A DNA stretch of 64,000 bases, taken from Sphingomonas donggukensis. GTDB lineage: Bacteria; Pseudomonadota; Alphaproteobacteria; Sphingomonadales; Sphingomonadaceae. Under the pieces are notes generated by a model, which saw only the letters and a list, made by a program, of their open reading frames with translations, made no database searches and was not told the DNA's origin. The stretch covers positions 1,674,001-1,738,000 of the forward strand of contig NZ_CP098401.1 in the NCBI RefSeq assembly GCF_023674425.1. The letters run 5' to 3'. Positions 43,428-51,842 of this stretch are shown here, in pieces; the first letter of the stretch is position 1; each line of letters opens with the position of its first letter. Position numbers and translations under genes: made by a program.

Positions 43428-43847
43428 ATGCCGCGCCTGCCGATTGCCATGACCATCGTCGCGCTGGCGACCGCAGCGGCACCCGCCGCCCCGCCCGCAC
43501 CCGGCTGGGCGGGGGTATGGCGCAATGCGTCGAACAGCGTCCACCTGCGCGCGGCGCCGTGTGGCCGCGGGCGCGATGCCGGCATGTGCGGGACAGTGAT
43601 TTGGGCGAGCCCGAAGGCCAAGGCCGACGTCGCCGCGCGCGGGCGCACGCTGGTCGGCGCGCAGCTGTTCCGCGATTTCCAGCCGACCGGCGATGGCGCG
43701 TGGGAGGGTGAGGTCTATGTGCCCGACATCGACCGCAGCTTTTCGGGCACGATCACCCTGGAAGGGCGCAACCGCCTGGTCGGCGAGGGCTGCCTGTTCG
43801 GCGGCTTCGGCTGCAAGCAGCAGGTGTGGACGCGCGTCGTCAAATAG
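43428..43847 (+). CDS. DUF2147 exported protein
   Basis: A 139-residue protein with a signal peptide (MTIVALATAAAPAAP) and a single DUF2147-like domain: GVWRNASNSVHL at the start, CGTVIWASPKAKAD and the ending WEGEVYVPDIDRSFSGTI...CKQQVWTRV. Family function is unknown. The ATG has GGAGA 10 nt upstream. The preceding 200 bp (43231-43427) hold no gene I can recognise. The stop overlaps the ATP-grasp gene tail-to-tail by 8 bp. Confidence 0.85.
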   Translation: MPRLPIAMTIVALATAAAPAAPPAPGWAGVWRNASNSVHLRAAPCGRGRDAGMCGTVIWASPKAKADVAARGRTLVGAQLFRDFQPTGDGAWEGEVYVPDIDRSFSGTITLEGRNRLVGEGCLFGGFGCKQQVWTRVVK

Positions 43848-44724
43848 CGGAGGGCACCCCGTCGCCCCAATCGGCGGACGCGGGTGCCGGCGCCGGGCGT
43901 ACCCGCAGCCACGACGCGCCAATGCGGGCGTCGAGCGCGGGCGGATCGAACGGGTCGAGGCCGGAGCCGGGATAGAAGGTCAGCTCGCCGAACATCGGTC
44001 GCCCGGCGATTTCGTAGAAATCGGCGCGGACGAAATCGATGTCCTCGCCCAGCGTTTCCGCCGCCGCGATCATCGCCGACAGCGACACCGGCGGGGCCGG
44101 ATCGTCGCCCGTGGGTGTCGAGACACGCGCCCAGTCGCGGTCGAACAGCACCCAGCGATGTGCGCCTGCGCGGTCGAGGTGAACCTGGATATATTCGACT
44201 CGCCCGCCGAAGACGTAGAGCTTGTAATCGAGCGGCAGTCGCCCCGCCTCCCCCACGAACGGTTCGACCAGCAGCCCGCGGGGAATCGCGCCGTAAAGCC
44301 ATTCGTCGAGCCAGCCGCCGTAGCGCGTCCCCATCCATCGGCGCGACGCACGCCGGATCGCCGGCCAGTCGATGTCGTCGTCCAGCACGAACGCGTTCTG
44401 ATTGCAGCCGTGGCGCGATTTCACGACGAACGGTGCCGGCCATTGCGGCGCGTCGGGCAGCCGCGTGCCGTGCCACAAGGTCGGGATCACCCATTCCCCG
44501 CCCAGCCGGTCGGCGACGTGCGCTTTCACCGCCACCTTGTCGGCGAGCATCGGCAGGCGCGGATCGCGGTCGTTGAGCTTGCGGTGCTGGACCAGCTCGG
44601 TGAAGGTCGTCGGCGCCCTGAGATCGGGCAGCTTCCCGTGCCGCCACAGATAGGTCAGCGACACGCGAGCCAGCGGCAGCAGTTCGGGAGTGTCGGCCAA
44701 CTGGGCCATAAGCGAAGCGATCAT
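43840..44724 (-). CDS. ATP-grasp/TupA-like polysaccharide-associated protein
   Basis: A 294-residue cytoplasmic protein resembling TupA-like ATP-grasp enzymes found near cell-surface polysaccharide genes. It has LPMLADKVAVKAHVADRLG, then WVIPTLWHGTRL, FVVKSRHGCNQNAFV and GLLVEPFVGEAGRLPLDYK, and a late DIDFVRADFYEIAGRPMFGE, which fits the metal-binding Asp/Glu of ATP-grasp domains. The substrate is unknown, and no polysaccharide genes are nearby. The start could be the ATG at 44724 or 44709; neither has a clear ribosome-binding site. Confidence 0.7.
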   Translation of the reverse strand: MIASLMAQLADTPELLPLARVSLTYLWRHGKLPDLRAPTTFTELVQHRKLNDRDPRLPMLADKVAVKAHVADRLGGEWVIPTLWHGTRLPDAPQWPAPFVVKSRHGCNQNAFVLDDDIDWPAIRRASRRWMGTRYGGWLDEWLYGAIPRGLLVEPFVGEAGRLPLDYKLYVFGGRVEYIQVHLDRAGAHRWVLFDRDWARVSTPTGDDPAPPVSLSAMIAAAETLGEDIDFVRADFYEIAGRPMFGELTFYPGSGLDPFDPPALDARIGASWLRVRPAPAPASADWGDGVPSAI

Positions 44725-44814
44725 TGCGGGGGAGCGCGCGGCGCGGACGCTTGTTCCGTTTGCGACACGATCGCAATTGTGGCGCGCTCGCCTGGCAGCG
44801 GTTAGGGGGACGAT

Positions 44815-45558
44815 ATGCCCGCTACCCCCGCCTGGCCGCCGCAATCGACCCCTCGCCTCTTCATCACCGAACCGCTGGCGCAGGGCGCGGCGATCCGCCT
44901 CGACGGGGCGCAGGCGCATTATCTGGTGTCGGTGATGCGGACGAAGATCGGCGATCCGGTGAAGCTGTTCGACGGAACGTCGGGCGAATGGCTGGGCGTG
45001 GCCGAGAGCGTCGGCAAACGCGACCTGACTCTGGTGGTGCGCGAGCAGCTGCGCGCGGCGGAGTCGGTGCCCGACCTGTGGCTGGTCGCCGCGCCGCTGA
45101 AGAAAGGCCGGATCGACTGGCTGGCGGAGAAGGCGTGCGAACTGGGCGTCGCGCGGCTGGCGCTGGTCGAAACGCGGCGGACGGTGGTGGACCGGGTGAA
45201 CCTCGATCGGCTGACCGCGCACATGATCGAGGCGGCGGAGCAATGCGGGCGCACCGCGGTGCCGGCGCTCGACCCGGTGGTGAAGCTCGCCGCAATGTTG
45301 CGCGACTGGCCGGCGGATCGGGCGTTGTTCTTCGCGGACGAAACCGGCGGCGCGCCAGCACTCGCCGCGATGCGCGCGCATGCCGGGCCGGCGGCTATCC
45401 TGATCGGGCCGGAAGGCGGCTTCGACTCCGCCGAGCGCGACGCGATCCGGGAATTGCCACAGGCGGTCGGCGTCGCGCTCGGCCCCCGCATCTTGCGCGC
45501 GGATACCGCGGCGGCGGCGGCGGTCGCGTTGTGGATGGCCGCGGCTGGGGATTGGTAG
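44815..45558 (+). CDS. rsmE: 16S rRNA (uracil-1498-N3) methyltransferase
   Basis: A 247-residue SPOUT methyltransferase. The N-terminal PUA-like part has RLFITEPLAQGAAIRL and HYLVSVMRTKIGDPVKLFDG. The central KKGRIDWLAEKACELGV and QCGRTAVP segments are typical of RsmE, and the knot region has LIGPEGGFDSAERDA and LGPRILRADTAA. The frame alone is distinct from the shadow ORF starting at 44724. Confidence 0.95.
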   Translation: MPATPAWPPQSTPRLFITEPLAQGAAIRLDGAQAHYLVSVMRTKIGDPVKLFDGTSGEWLGVAESVGKRDLTLVVREQLRAAESVPDLWLVAAPLKKGRIDWLAEKACELGVARLALVETRRTVVDRVNLDRLTAHMIEAAEQCGRTAVPALDPVVKLAAMLRDWPADRALFFADETGGAPALAAMRAHAGPAAILIGPEGGFDSAERDAIRELPQAVGVALGPRILRADTAAAAAVALWMAAAGDW

Positions 45559-45564
45559 GCGCCA

Positions 45565-45689
45565 TTCCTCCCGGTACGGGGAGATGGCAGCCGGAGGCTG
45601 ACGGAGGGGGCCATTCTCCACCGCAGCGCTCGCGGCACGCCCCCTCCACCAGCCTGCGGCTGGTCCCCCTCCCCGCGAGCGGGGAGGAT
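45565..45689 (+). repeat. Family A palindromic repeat, copy 5 (diverged)
   Basis: Termini CATTCCTCCCGGTACGGGGA and CCCCGCGAGCGGGGAGGATT; the outer palindromes have drifted while the inner TGACGGAGGGGGCC and CCCCCTCCACCAGCCTGCGG arms are kept. It fills the gap between rsmE and gshA. Confidence 0.78.
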
Positions 45690-45736
45690 TTTGCGCCCCA
45701 CTAGCGTCCGCCTCTGCCCCGGCGTAAGGGCCGCGG

Positions 45737-47110
45737 ATGACGACGAAGACTGCCTCGGCAACCCCCTCTCCCGCCATCGAGTCGGTCGAGCAGCTCTATG
45801 CCAGCTTCGCCCGCGGCGAGAAGCCGAAGGAGCGGTGGCGGATCGGCACCGAGCATGAGAAGTTCGTGTACTCGACCGCCGATCATCACGCGCCGAGCTA
45901 TGACGAGCCGGGCGGCATCCGCGCCCTGCTGGGCGAGCTGGAGCAGTTCGGATGGAAGCCGGTGTTCGAGGGCGACAAGGTCATCGCGCTGTCGGGCGAC
46001 GACGGTTCGGTCAGCCTGGAACCCGCCGGGCAGTTCGAGCTGTCGGGCGCGCCGCTGGAAAACCTGCACCAGACCTGTGCCGAGACCGGGCGCCACCTGA
46101 AACAGGTGAAGGCGGTGGGCGAGAAGCTTGGGATCGGGTTCCTGGGGCTTGGCATGTGGCCAGACAAGACGCGCGCGGACCTGCCGCGGATGCCCAAGGG
46201 GCGGTATGGCATCATGCTGGACCACATGCCGCGGGTGGGGTCGCTCGGGCTAGACATGATGCTCAGGACCTGCACGATCCAGGTGAACCTGGATTATGCG
46301 TCCGAGGCCGACATGGCGAAGAAGTTCCGCACGAGCCTCGCGCTGCAACCGCTCGCCACAGCGTTGTTCGCGAATTCGCCGTTCACCGAAGGCAAGCCGA
46401 ACGGCATGCTGAGCTATCGCAGCCACATCTGGTCGGACACCGACCCGCATCGGACGGGGATGCTGCCGTTCGTGTTCGAGGAGGGTTTCGGCTACGAACG
46501 CTATGCCGAATACGCGCTCGATGTGCCGATGTACTTCGTTTACCGCGAGGGGCGCTACATCGACGCCGCCGGCCTTTCCTTCCGCGACTTCCTGAAGGGT
46601 GAGCTGAGCGTCCTGCCCGGCGAGACGCCGACGATGGACGACTGGAACGACCATCTCTCCACCGCCTTTCCCGAAGTGCGGCTGAAGACCTTCCTGGAGA
46701 TGCGCGGGGCCGACGGTGGGCCGTGGGACAGCATCTGCGCGTTGCCAGCACTGTGGGTCGGGCTGCTATACGATGACGGCGCGCTGGATGCGGCGTGGGA
46801 CGTGGTGAAGCACTGGACGATGGAGGAGCGCGAGGCGTTGAGGACTGCGGTGCCGCGGCTGGCGCTGGACGCGCCGATCCCGGGTGGGGGCACGTTGCGC
46901 GATATCGCCGGCGAAGTGCTCGACATCGCGAATGCCGGGCTGACTGCGCGCGCGCGGCTGAACGGTGCGGGCGACAGCGAGGCCGGGTTCCTCGACCCGC
47001 TGCGCGCGATCGTGCGGTCGGGGAAGGTGCCGGCGCAGGTGCTGCTCGATCGCTACCACGGCGCGTGGGGGCAGGACGTGTCGCGGGTGTACGGCGAGTA
47101 CAGCTTCTGA
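45737..47110 (+). CDS. gshA: Glutamate--cysteine ligase (GCS2/plant-type)
   Basis: A 457-residue enzyme making gamma-glutamylcysteine, the first step of glutathione synthesis. Typical segments are RIGTEHEKFVYSTADHHAPS, SLEPAGQFELSGAPLENLH, GLGMWPDKTRADLPRMPKGRY-like (split here), YASEADMAKKFRTSLALQP and SYRSHIWSDTDPHRTGM. This is the alphaproteobacterial/plant class rather than E. coli GshA. The ATG at 45737 gives full length. The end overlaps the DUF2490 gene start. Confidence 0.96.
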   Translation: MTTKTASATPSPAIESVEQLYASFARGEKPKERWRIGTEHEKFVYSTADHHAPSYDEPGGIRALLGELEQFGWKPVFEGDKVIALSGDDGSVSLEPAGQFELSGAPLENLHQTCAETGRHLKQVKAVGEKLGIGFLGLGMWPDKTRADLPRMPKGRYGIMLDHMPRVGSLGLDMMLRTCTIQVNLDYASEADMAKKFRTSLALQPLATALFANSPFTEGKPNGMLSYRSHIWSDTDPHRTGMLPFVFEEGFGYERYAEYALDVPMYFVYREGRYIDAAGLSFRDFLKGELSVLPGETPTMDDWNDHLSTAFPEVRLKTFLEMRGADGGPWDSICALPALWVGLLYDDGALDAAWDVVKHWTMEEREALRTAVPRLALDAPIPGGGTLRDIAGEVLDIANAGLTARARLNGAGDSEAGFLDPLRAIVRSGKVPAQVLLDRYHGAWGQDVSRVYGEYSF

Positions 47111-47799
47111 AGCGCGCGGCGCGCTGGTCCGCGCTGGTTGCAGCGATGCTGACGGCGGTGCCCGCGCACGCGCAGGATGAGGACGCGCAGCTGTGGTTGC
47201 AGGTGAACGCCAGTGCCCCGCTCGCCGAGCGGGTGAAACTGACGCTCGAGCAGATCGCGCGGATCGGCGACAGGCAGGGCGGGCTGTTCCAGACCGAACT
47301 CGGCGGGATCGTGGCGTATCGCGTGTCGGACCAGATCGAGCTGGGCTTCGGCTATCGCCGCGTCGGGTTTCACAACGGCAACCGTAGCGAGGACGAGAAC
47401 CGGCTGCGCCAGCACATCGTGGCGACGTTCGGGCGCTTAGTCGGGCGGTTGCGCGTCGACGAGCGGTTTCATCCGGGCGGCGACGAGATCGGATTCCGCA
47501 TCCGCCCGTTGCTGCGCTACAATCAGCCGCTGGGAAAAGGCGGGCTCAAATTGTTCATCAGCCATGAGAGCTTCTACCTGCCCAACGCGACGCGCTGGGG
47601 TCAGCGGAGCGGGTATGAGCGGATGCGCAACAGCGTCGGCTTCACGATCCCGCTGGGGAAACTGAGCAGCGTCGATGTCGGCTATCTCAACCAATATCGT
47701 CCGGGGCGCAGCGGGTCACCGGCGCAAATGGATCATGCGCTGTCGACGCAGCTGACGCTGAGCATCGGCAGCCACACGTCGTCGCAAGTCGAGGACTGA
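47107..47799 (+). CDS. DUF2490 outer-membrane-type protein with uncertain start
   Basis: A beta-rich exported protein with DUF2490 features (AQLWLQVNASAPLAERVKLT, FGYRRVGFHNGNRSEDENRL, LFISHESFYLP). A clear signal peptide (KRAARWSALVAAMLTAVPAHA) begins right after the gshA stop, but no ATG, GTG or TTG starts it. The in-frame options are CTG at 47107 (overlapping the stop as CTGA, used here; 230 residues), a GTG at 47065 inside gshA, or the ATG at 47146, which cuts off the basic part of the signal. The first is the best fit to the signal peptide but uses a rare start. Confidence 0.75.
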   Translation: MKRAARWSALVAAMLTAVPAHAQDEDAQLWLQVNASAPLAERVKLTLEQIARIGDRQGGLFQTELGGIVAYRVSDQIELGFGYRRVGFHNGNRSEDENRLRQHIVATFGRLVGRLRVDERFHPGGDEIGFRIRPLLRYNQPLGKGGLKLFISHESFYLPNATRWGQRSGYERMRNSVGFTIPLGKLSSVDVGYLNQYRPGRSGSPAQMDHALSTQLTLSIGSHTSSQVED

Positions 47800-47809
47800 G
47801 CGTTCGGGT

Positions 47810-49090
47810 TCAGCGCGACAGGCGGGCGAACATCCGCGGGATCAATCCGTTGCGCGCCATCCACCCGTCATAGGCCTGGTAGGCCGGGTCTAGCCCGAGA
47901 TGCCGTTCTTCGGTCTTGGCGCGCCAGTAATAGACGCCGCTGACGACCGCCATCAGCGCAGTGTTACGCGCTGCGTCCGCCCAGCTCCCCGTGGTCGACA
48001 GGATCGGGATGGTCGAGATCCACCAGAACAGGTTCTTGCTGAGATAGGCCGGGTGGCGGCTGAAGGCATAGGGCCCGTGGGTCATGATGCCGCGGTGGGT
48101 GAGATTCGAGAAGCGCAGGCCGAACGCCATCGTCGCCCAGGCATAGATCGCGGTCAGCGCGACCAGCACCGCGCCGGTCCCCGCCAGCAGCACCGGGTGG
48201 CCGGCGAACCACGCGGTCCAGTCCGACGTGCCGATGTGATAGTCGAGCGGGCCGCCGTCGGCCATCAGGATGAACGGCGGGTAGCAGATCAGCGCCGCCA
48301 TCCATCCTGCCGCATAGGGCTGCGCCTGGCGGATGTGCGAATCGAGCGCGCGGAAGGTAAGGAGATAGCCGACCGTCGCGAACGCCACGTCGATTACGAA
48401 CATGAAGGTGATGAGCCACTGCGCCAGCGCGACCGGATCGTGCAGCAGCATCGACATGTCGCCGCGGATGAACTCACCGAATCCCCCCGGCACGATCGCG
48501 AGCATGAAGGCGAGGAAGAACGCCTTCACGCCCCAGCTGCGCAGATGGGCGTAGATCGCCTCGCGCTCATAGGGTTCGTCGAGGTTGAGCATCCACGCGC
48601 CGAGCGCCCAGGCACCGTCGCGCGGCTCGACCAGGCGGCGGTCCATCCAGAGCACCCAGGGAATCGATGCCGCGACGACCCACGGCGCGGCGACCGAGAA
48701 ACACCACATCGCGAAGGCGAAATTGCCCTCCCAATAGAATTTGCCGACCGCGTAGATCGCGGCGATGCCGCCCCAGGTGAGCCACAACCCGGCGAGCTTC
48801 GTCAGCGACACGTCGATCGTCGCGCGCCACGGCTTCACGTTCGTCCAGTCGATCCCGGTCGAGGGATTGCGGTGCACCTTGTCGACGGCCAGCGACCAGA
48901 CGACCATCGGCATGCCGCAGGCGATGAGGTTGCACAGCGCCGCATACGGCCCGTCCATCCCGAACCAGCGCGCCACGCCGACCCACACCAGCAGCCCGCC
49001 GAGCCCCGCAAACCCGACCCCGTGGCTGACCGCCGACGCCGGGCGCGGATCGGTCCGTGACTGCGCGGCAAGATGGGTGTCGTGGTACAT
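47810..49090 (-). CDS. Isoprenylcysteine carboxyl methyltransferase-like membrane protein
   Basis: A 426-residue polytopic protein with about ten hydrophobic stretches. The C-terminal part has the ICMT/phospholipid methyltransferase signature: THGPYAFSRHPAYLSKNLFW then VYYWRAKTEERHLGLDPAYQ, which places a SAM-binding helix pair next to an RHP motif. It is much longer than small ICMT proteins, owing to an N-terminal extension of several helices of unknown role. The ATG at 49090 is chosen; the frame is open further to 49267 without homology. The substrate is unknown. Confidence 0.7.
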   Translation of the reverse strand: MYHDTHLAAQSRTDPRPASAVSHGVGFAGLGGLLVWVGVARWFGMDGPYAALCNLIACGMPMVVWSLAVDKVHRNPSTGIDWTNVKPWRATIDVSLTKLAGLWLTWGGIAAIYAVGKFYWEGNFAFAMWCFSVAAPWVVAASIPWVLWMDRRLVEPRDGAWALGAWMLNLDEPYEREAIYAHLRSWGVKAFFLAFMLAIVPGGFGEFIRGDMSMLLHDPVALAQWLITFMFVIDVAFATVGYLLTFRALDSHIRQAQPYAAGWMAALICYPPFILMADGGPLDYHIGTSDWTAWFAGHPVLLAGTGAVLVALTAIYAWATMAFGLRFSNLTHRGIMTHGPYAFSRHPAYLSKNLFWWISTIPILSTTGSWADAARNTALMAVVSGVYYWRAKTEERHLGLDPAYQAYDGWMARNGLIPRMFARLSR

Positions 49091-49212
49091 GCGCCCGACT
49101 GCTAGCGGCGATTGGTAAGCAAGCGGTGAAGGATATGCAGTGGACGGCACTTTACGGAGCCACCGATAGCCCCCTAAGCATCTGTCATCCCATCGCTTCG
49201 AGAAGGCCACCG

Positions 49213-51132
49213 ATGACCCGCACCCTCGCGCTTGCCGCCCTGCTCCTCGCCTCCACCGCCGCGACATCCTCGGCCCAGGTCCGCAATACCGAGCCGGCGG
49301 CGACCGCGCCGCTGCCCAACGACATTCCCGAGGCGCGCGACGTCGCCTATCCGGGCGTGATCCAGCTGGACGTCGATGCCACCAACATCGCGCAGGGCAT
49401 CTACCGCGTGAAGCAGGTCGTGCCGGTCGCCGATGCCGGGCACATGGTGCTGCTGATGCCGTCGTGGCTGCCGGGCAAGCACGGTCCGCGCGGCGAGATC
49501 GAGAAGCTGGCGGGCCTGAAGGTGACGGCGGGCGGCAAGGCGGTGCCGTGGCGGCGCGATCCGGTCGACGTCTATGCGTTTCATGTCGACGTGCCGGCGG
49601 GCGCCAAGGCGCTCAACCTCGATTTCCAGTTCGTGACCGCGACCGCGCCGAACCAGGGCCGCATCTCCGTCACGCCCAATATGCTGAACCTCCAGTTCGA
49701 GCAGGTCAGCCTGTACCCGGCGGGCTATTACACCCGTCGCATCCCGATCCAGGCGACCGTGAAGTATCCCGCCGGCTGGACCGCGGCATCGGGCCTGCCG
49801 AGCAAGGCGAGTGGCTCCACCTACAGCTACCAGCAGACCAGCTATGAGACGCTGATCGATTCGCCGGTGTTCGCCGGCCGCTATTTCAAGCGGTGGGAGC
49901 TGACCCCGCGCGTCGGCCTGAACGTGGTCGCCGATTCGGCCAAGGAGCTGGCCGCGACCCCGGAAGTGATCGGCCTGCACAAGAACCTGGTCGACCAGTC
50001 GGTGAAGCTGTTCGGCGCGCAGCATTACGACAAGTACGAATTCCTGCTGTCGATCAGCGATGAGATCGGCGGGATCGGGCTGGAGCATCACCGCTCGAGC
50101 GAGAACGGCGTGGATTTGGGCTATTTCACCGAGTGGAAGGATGCGGTGGGCGACCGCGACCTGCTGCCGCATGAATTCACGCACAGCTGGAACGGCAAGT
50201 TCCGCCGCGGCGCCGACCTGTGGACCCCCGATTTCCGCACGCCGATGCGCGACAGCCTGCTCTGGGTGTACGAGGGGCAGACGCAATTCTGGGGCGTGGT
50301 GCTGGGCGCGCGATCGGGGATGTTGTCGAAGCAGGAAGCGCTCGACAATTTCGCCGGCTGGGCGGCGGGCCTTGATGCCAGCAAGGGCCGCACGTGGCGC
50401 CCGCTGGTCGACACCACCAACGACCCGATCATGGCCGCGCGCAAGCCCAAGGGCTGGACGAGCTGGCAGCGGCCCGAGGATTATTACATCGAGGGTGCGC
50501 TGATCTGGCTGGAGGCAGATGCGATCATCCGCAAGCAGACCCGCGGTGCGAAGTCGATGGACGATTTCGCGCGCGCCTTCTTCGGGATCAACGACGGCGA
50601 CTGGGGTGAGGTGACCTACACGTTCGACGACGTGGTGAAGACGCTGAATGGCGTCACCCCCTATGACTGGGCGACCTTCCTCGACACCCGCGTCAACAAG
50701 GTCAGCGACCGCGCGCCGCTCGGCGGGTTCGAGGGGAACGGCTACAAGCTGGTCTATGGCGACGAGCCGAACGCGGTGGCCAAGGCGGGCGAGAAGGCGT
50801 CGAAGACCGTGAGCTTCGCCTATTCGCTGGGCATGACGGTGGCGAGCGACGGCGCGGTGCGCGCGGTGATGTGGGATTCGCCGGCGTTCGATGCCGGCTT
50901 CGACGTCGCCACGACGATCGTCGCGGTCAACGGCGACGCGTACACCGGCGACAAGCTGAAGGACGCGGTGAAGGCGGCCAAGACGTCGAAGGAGCCGATC
51001 CGGCTGCTGACCAAGACGGGCAGCAAATATCGCGACGTCGCGCTCGACTATCACGGGGGCCTGCGCTACCCGCGCCTCGAGAAAGTGGGCACCGCGACCA
51101 ATGGTCTGGACCGCCTGCTGACGGCGAAGTGA
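49213..51132 (+). CDS. M61 family (glycyl aminopeptidase-like) metallopeptidase with PDZ domain
   Basis: A 639-residue exported peptidase. A signal peptide (TLALAALLLASTAATSSAQ) precedes a beta-sandwich domain. The zinc site is HEFTHSWNGK (His320, Glu321, His324) with the third ligand Glu354 (YEGQTQFWG). The C-terminal PDZ domain has SLGMTVASDGAVRAVMWDSP and IVAVNGDAYTGDKL. The ATG at 49213 was chosen for the signal peptide. The gene is divergent from the ICMT-like gene across 122 bp. Confidence 0.93.
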   Translation: MTRTLALAALLLASTAATSSAQVRNTEPAATAPLPNDIPEARDVAYPGVIQLDVDATNIAQGIYRVKQVVPVADAGHMVLLMPSWLPGKHGPRGEIEKLAGLKVTAGGKAVPWRRDPVDVYAFHVDVPAGAKALNLDFQFVTATAPNQGRISVTPNMLNLQFEQVSLYPAGYYTRRIPIQATVKYPAGWTAASGLPSKASGSTYSYQQTSYETLIDSPVFAGRYFKRWELTPRVGLNVVADSAKELAATPEVIGLHKNLVDQSVKLFGAQHYDKYEFLLSISDEIGGIGLEHHRSSENGVDLGYFTEWKDAVGDRDLLPHEFTHSWNGKFRRGADLWTPDFRTPMRDSLLWVYEGQTQFWGVVLGARSGMLSKQEALDNFAGWAAGLDASKGRTWRPLVDTTNDPIMAARKPKGWTSWQRPEDYYIEGALIWLEADAIIRKQTRGAKSMDDFARAFFGINDGDWGEVTYTFDDVVKTLNGVTPYDWATFLDTRVNKVSDRAPLGGFEGNGYKLVYGDEPNAVAKAGEKASKTVSFAYSLGMTVASDGAVRAVMWDSPAFDAGFDVATTIVAVNGDAYTGDKLKDAVKAAKTSKEPIRLLTKTGSKYRDVALDYHGGLRYPRLEKVGTATNGLDRLLTAK

Positions 51133-51141
51133 TTTAGCCCG

Positions 51142-51260
51142 AACCGTTCGTTTCGAGTAGCCGTCGAGCCTGTCGAGGCGGCGTATCGGGAACATTGTCT
51201 CGATACGCGCCCTCGATACGCGTGTTCCACGCTACTCGGTCGCTACTCGACACGAACGGT
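51142..51260 (+). repeat. Family C palindromic repeat, copy 2
   Basis: About 119 bp with inverted ends AACCGTTCGTTTCGAGTAGC and GCTACTCGACACGAACGGT, similar to the copy at 11229. It separates the M61 peptidase gene from ppa and ends 10 bp before the ppa ribosome-binding site. Confidence 0.82.
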
Positions 51261-51284
51261 CTAGTTGAGAAGGAAGGTACAGAC

Positions 51285-51842
51285 ATGCGGATCGACCTGA
51301 TCCCGGTGGGCGACGATCCGCCCAACAGCCTGAACGTCATCATCGAGGTTCCGGTGGGCGGCGAGCCCGTCAAGTACGAGTTCGACAAGGCCAGCGGCGC
51401 GCTGTTCGTCGATCGCATCCTGCACACACCGATGCGCTATCCGGCGAACTACGGCTTCGTGCCCCATACGCTGTCGCCCGACGGCGATCCATTGGACGCG
51501 CTGGTCGTCGCACGCTCGCCGTTCGTACCGGGCTGCGTCGTGCGCGCGCGCCCGATCGGCGTGCTGAAGCTGGAAGACGAGGCCGGCGGCGACGAGAAGC
51601 TGGTGTGCGTGCCGGTCGACACGACCTTCCCCTATTATTCGGACGTCGGCGAGCGGCAGGATCTGCCGTCGATCGTGCTCCAGCAGATCGAGCATTTCTT
51701 CAAGCACTACAAGGACCTGGAGTCCGAGAAGTGGGTGCGCATCGGCCAGTGGGGCGATGCCGAGGAAGCCAAGCGGATCACGCTCGAAGCCATCGAGGCG
51801 TACAAGGCCGACAAGGCCGCCCGGGCCGACAACGGCGAATGA
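51285..51842 (+). CDS. ppa: Inorganic pyrophosphatase (family I)
   Basis: A 185-residue cytoplasmic enzyme hydrolysing pyrophosphate. It has VPVGGEPVKYEFDKASGAL, RYPANYGFVPHTL, the signature DGDPLDALVV and VPVDTTFPYYSD, all with the catalytic Asp residues in place. The ATG at 51285 lies 7 nt after AGGAAGG (51271-51277); the frame is open back to 51195 only because the family C repeat has no stop there. The stop overlaps the next ATG (ATGA). Confidence 0.97.
   Translation: MRIDLIPVGDDPPNSLNVIIEVPVGGEPVKYEFDKASGALFVDRILHTPMRYPANYGFVPHTLSPDGDPLDALVVARSPFVPGCVVRARPIGVLKLEDEAGGDEKLVCVPVDTTFPYYSDVGERQDLPSIVLQQIEHFFKHYKDLESEKWVRIGQWGDAEEAKRITLEAIEAYKADKAARADNGE

Noticed and set aside
51195..51284. 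30-residue N-terminal extension of pyrophosphatase
   Set aside because: Encoded by the family C repeat; a strong ribosome-binding site sits right before the ATG at 51285 and the family N-terminus begins there.
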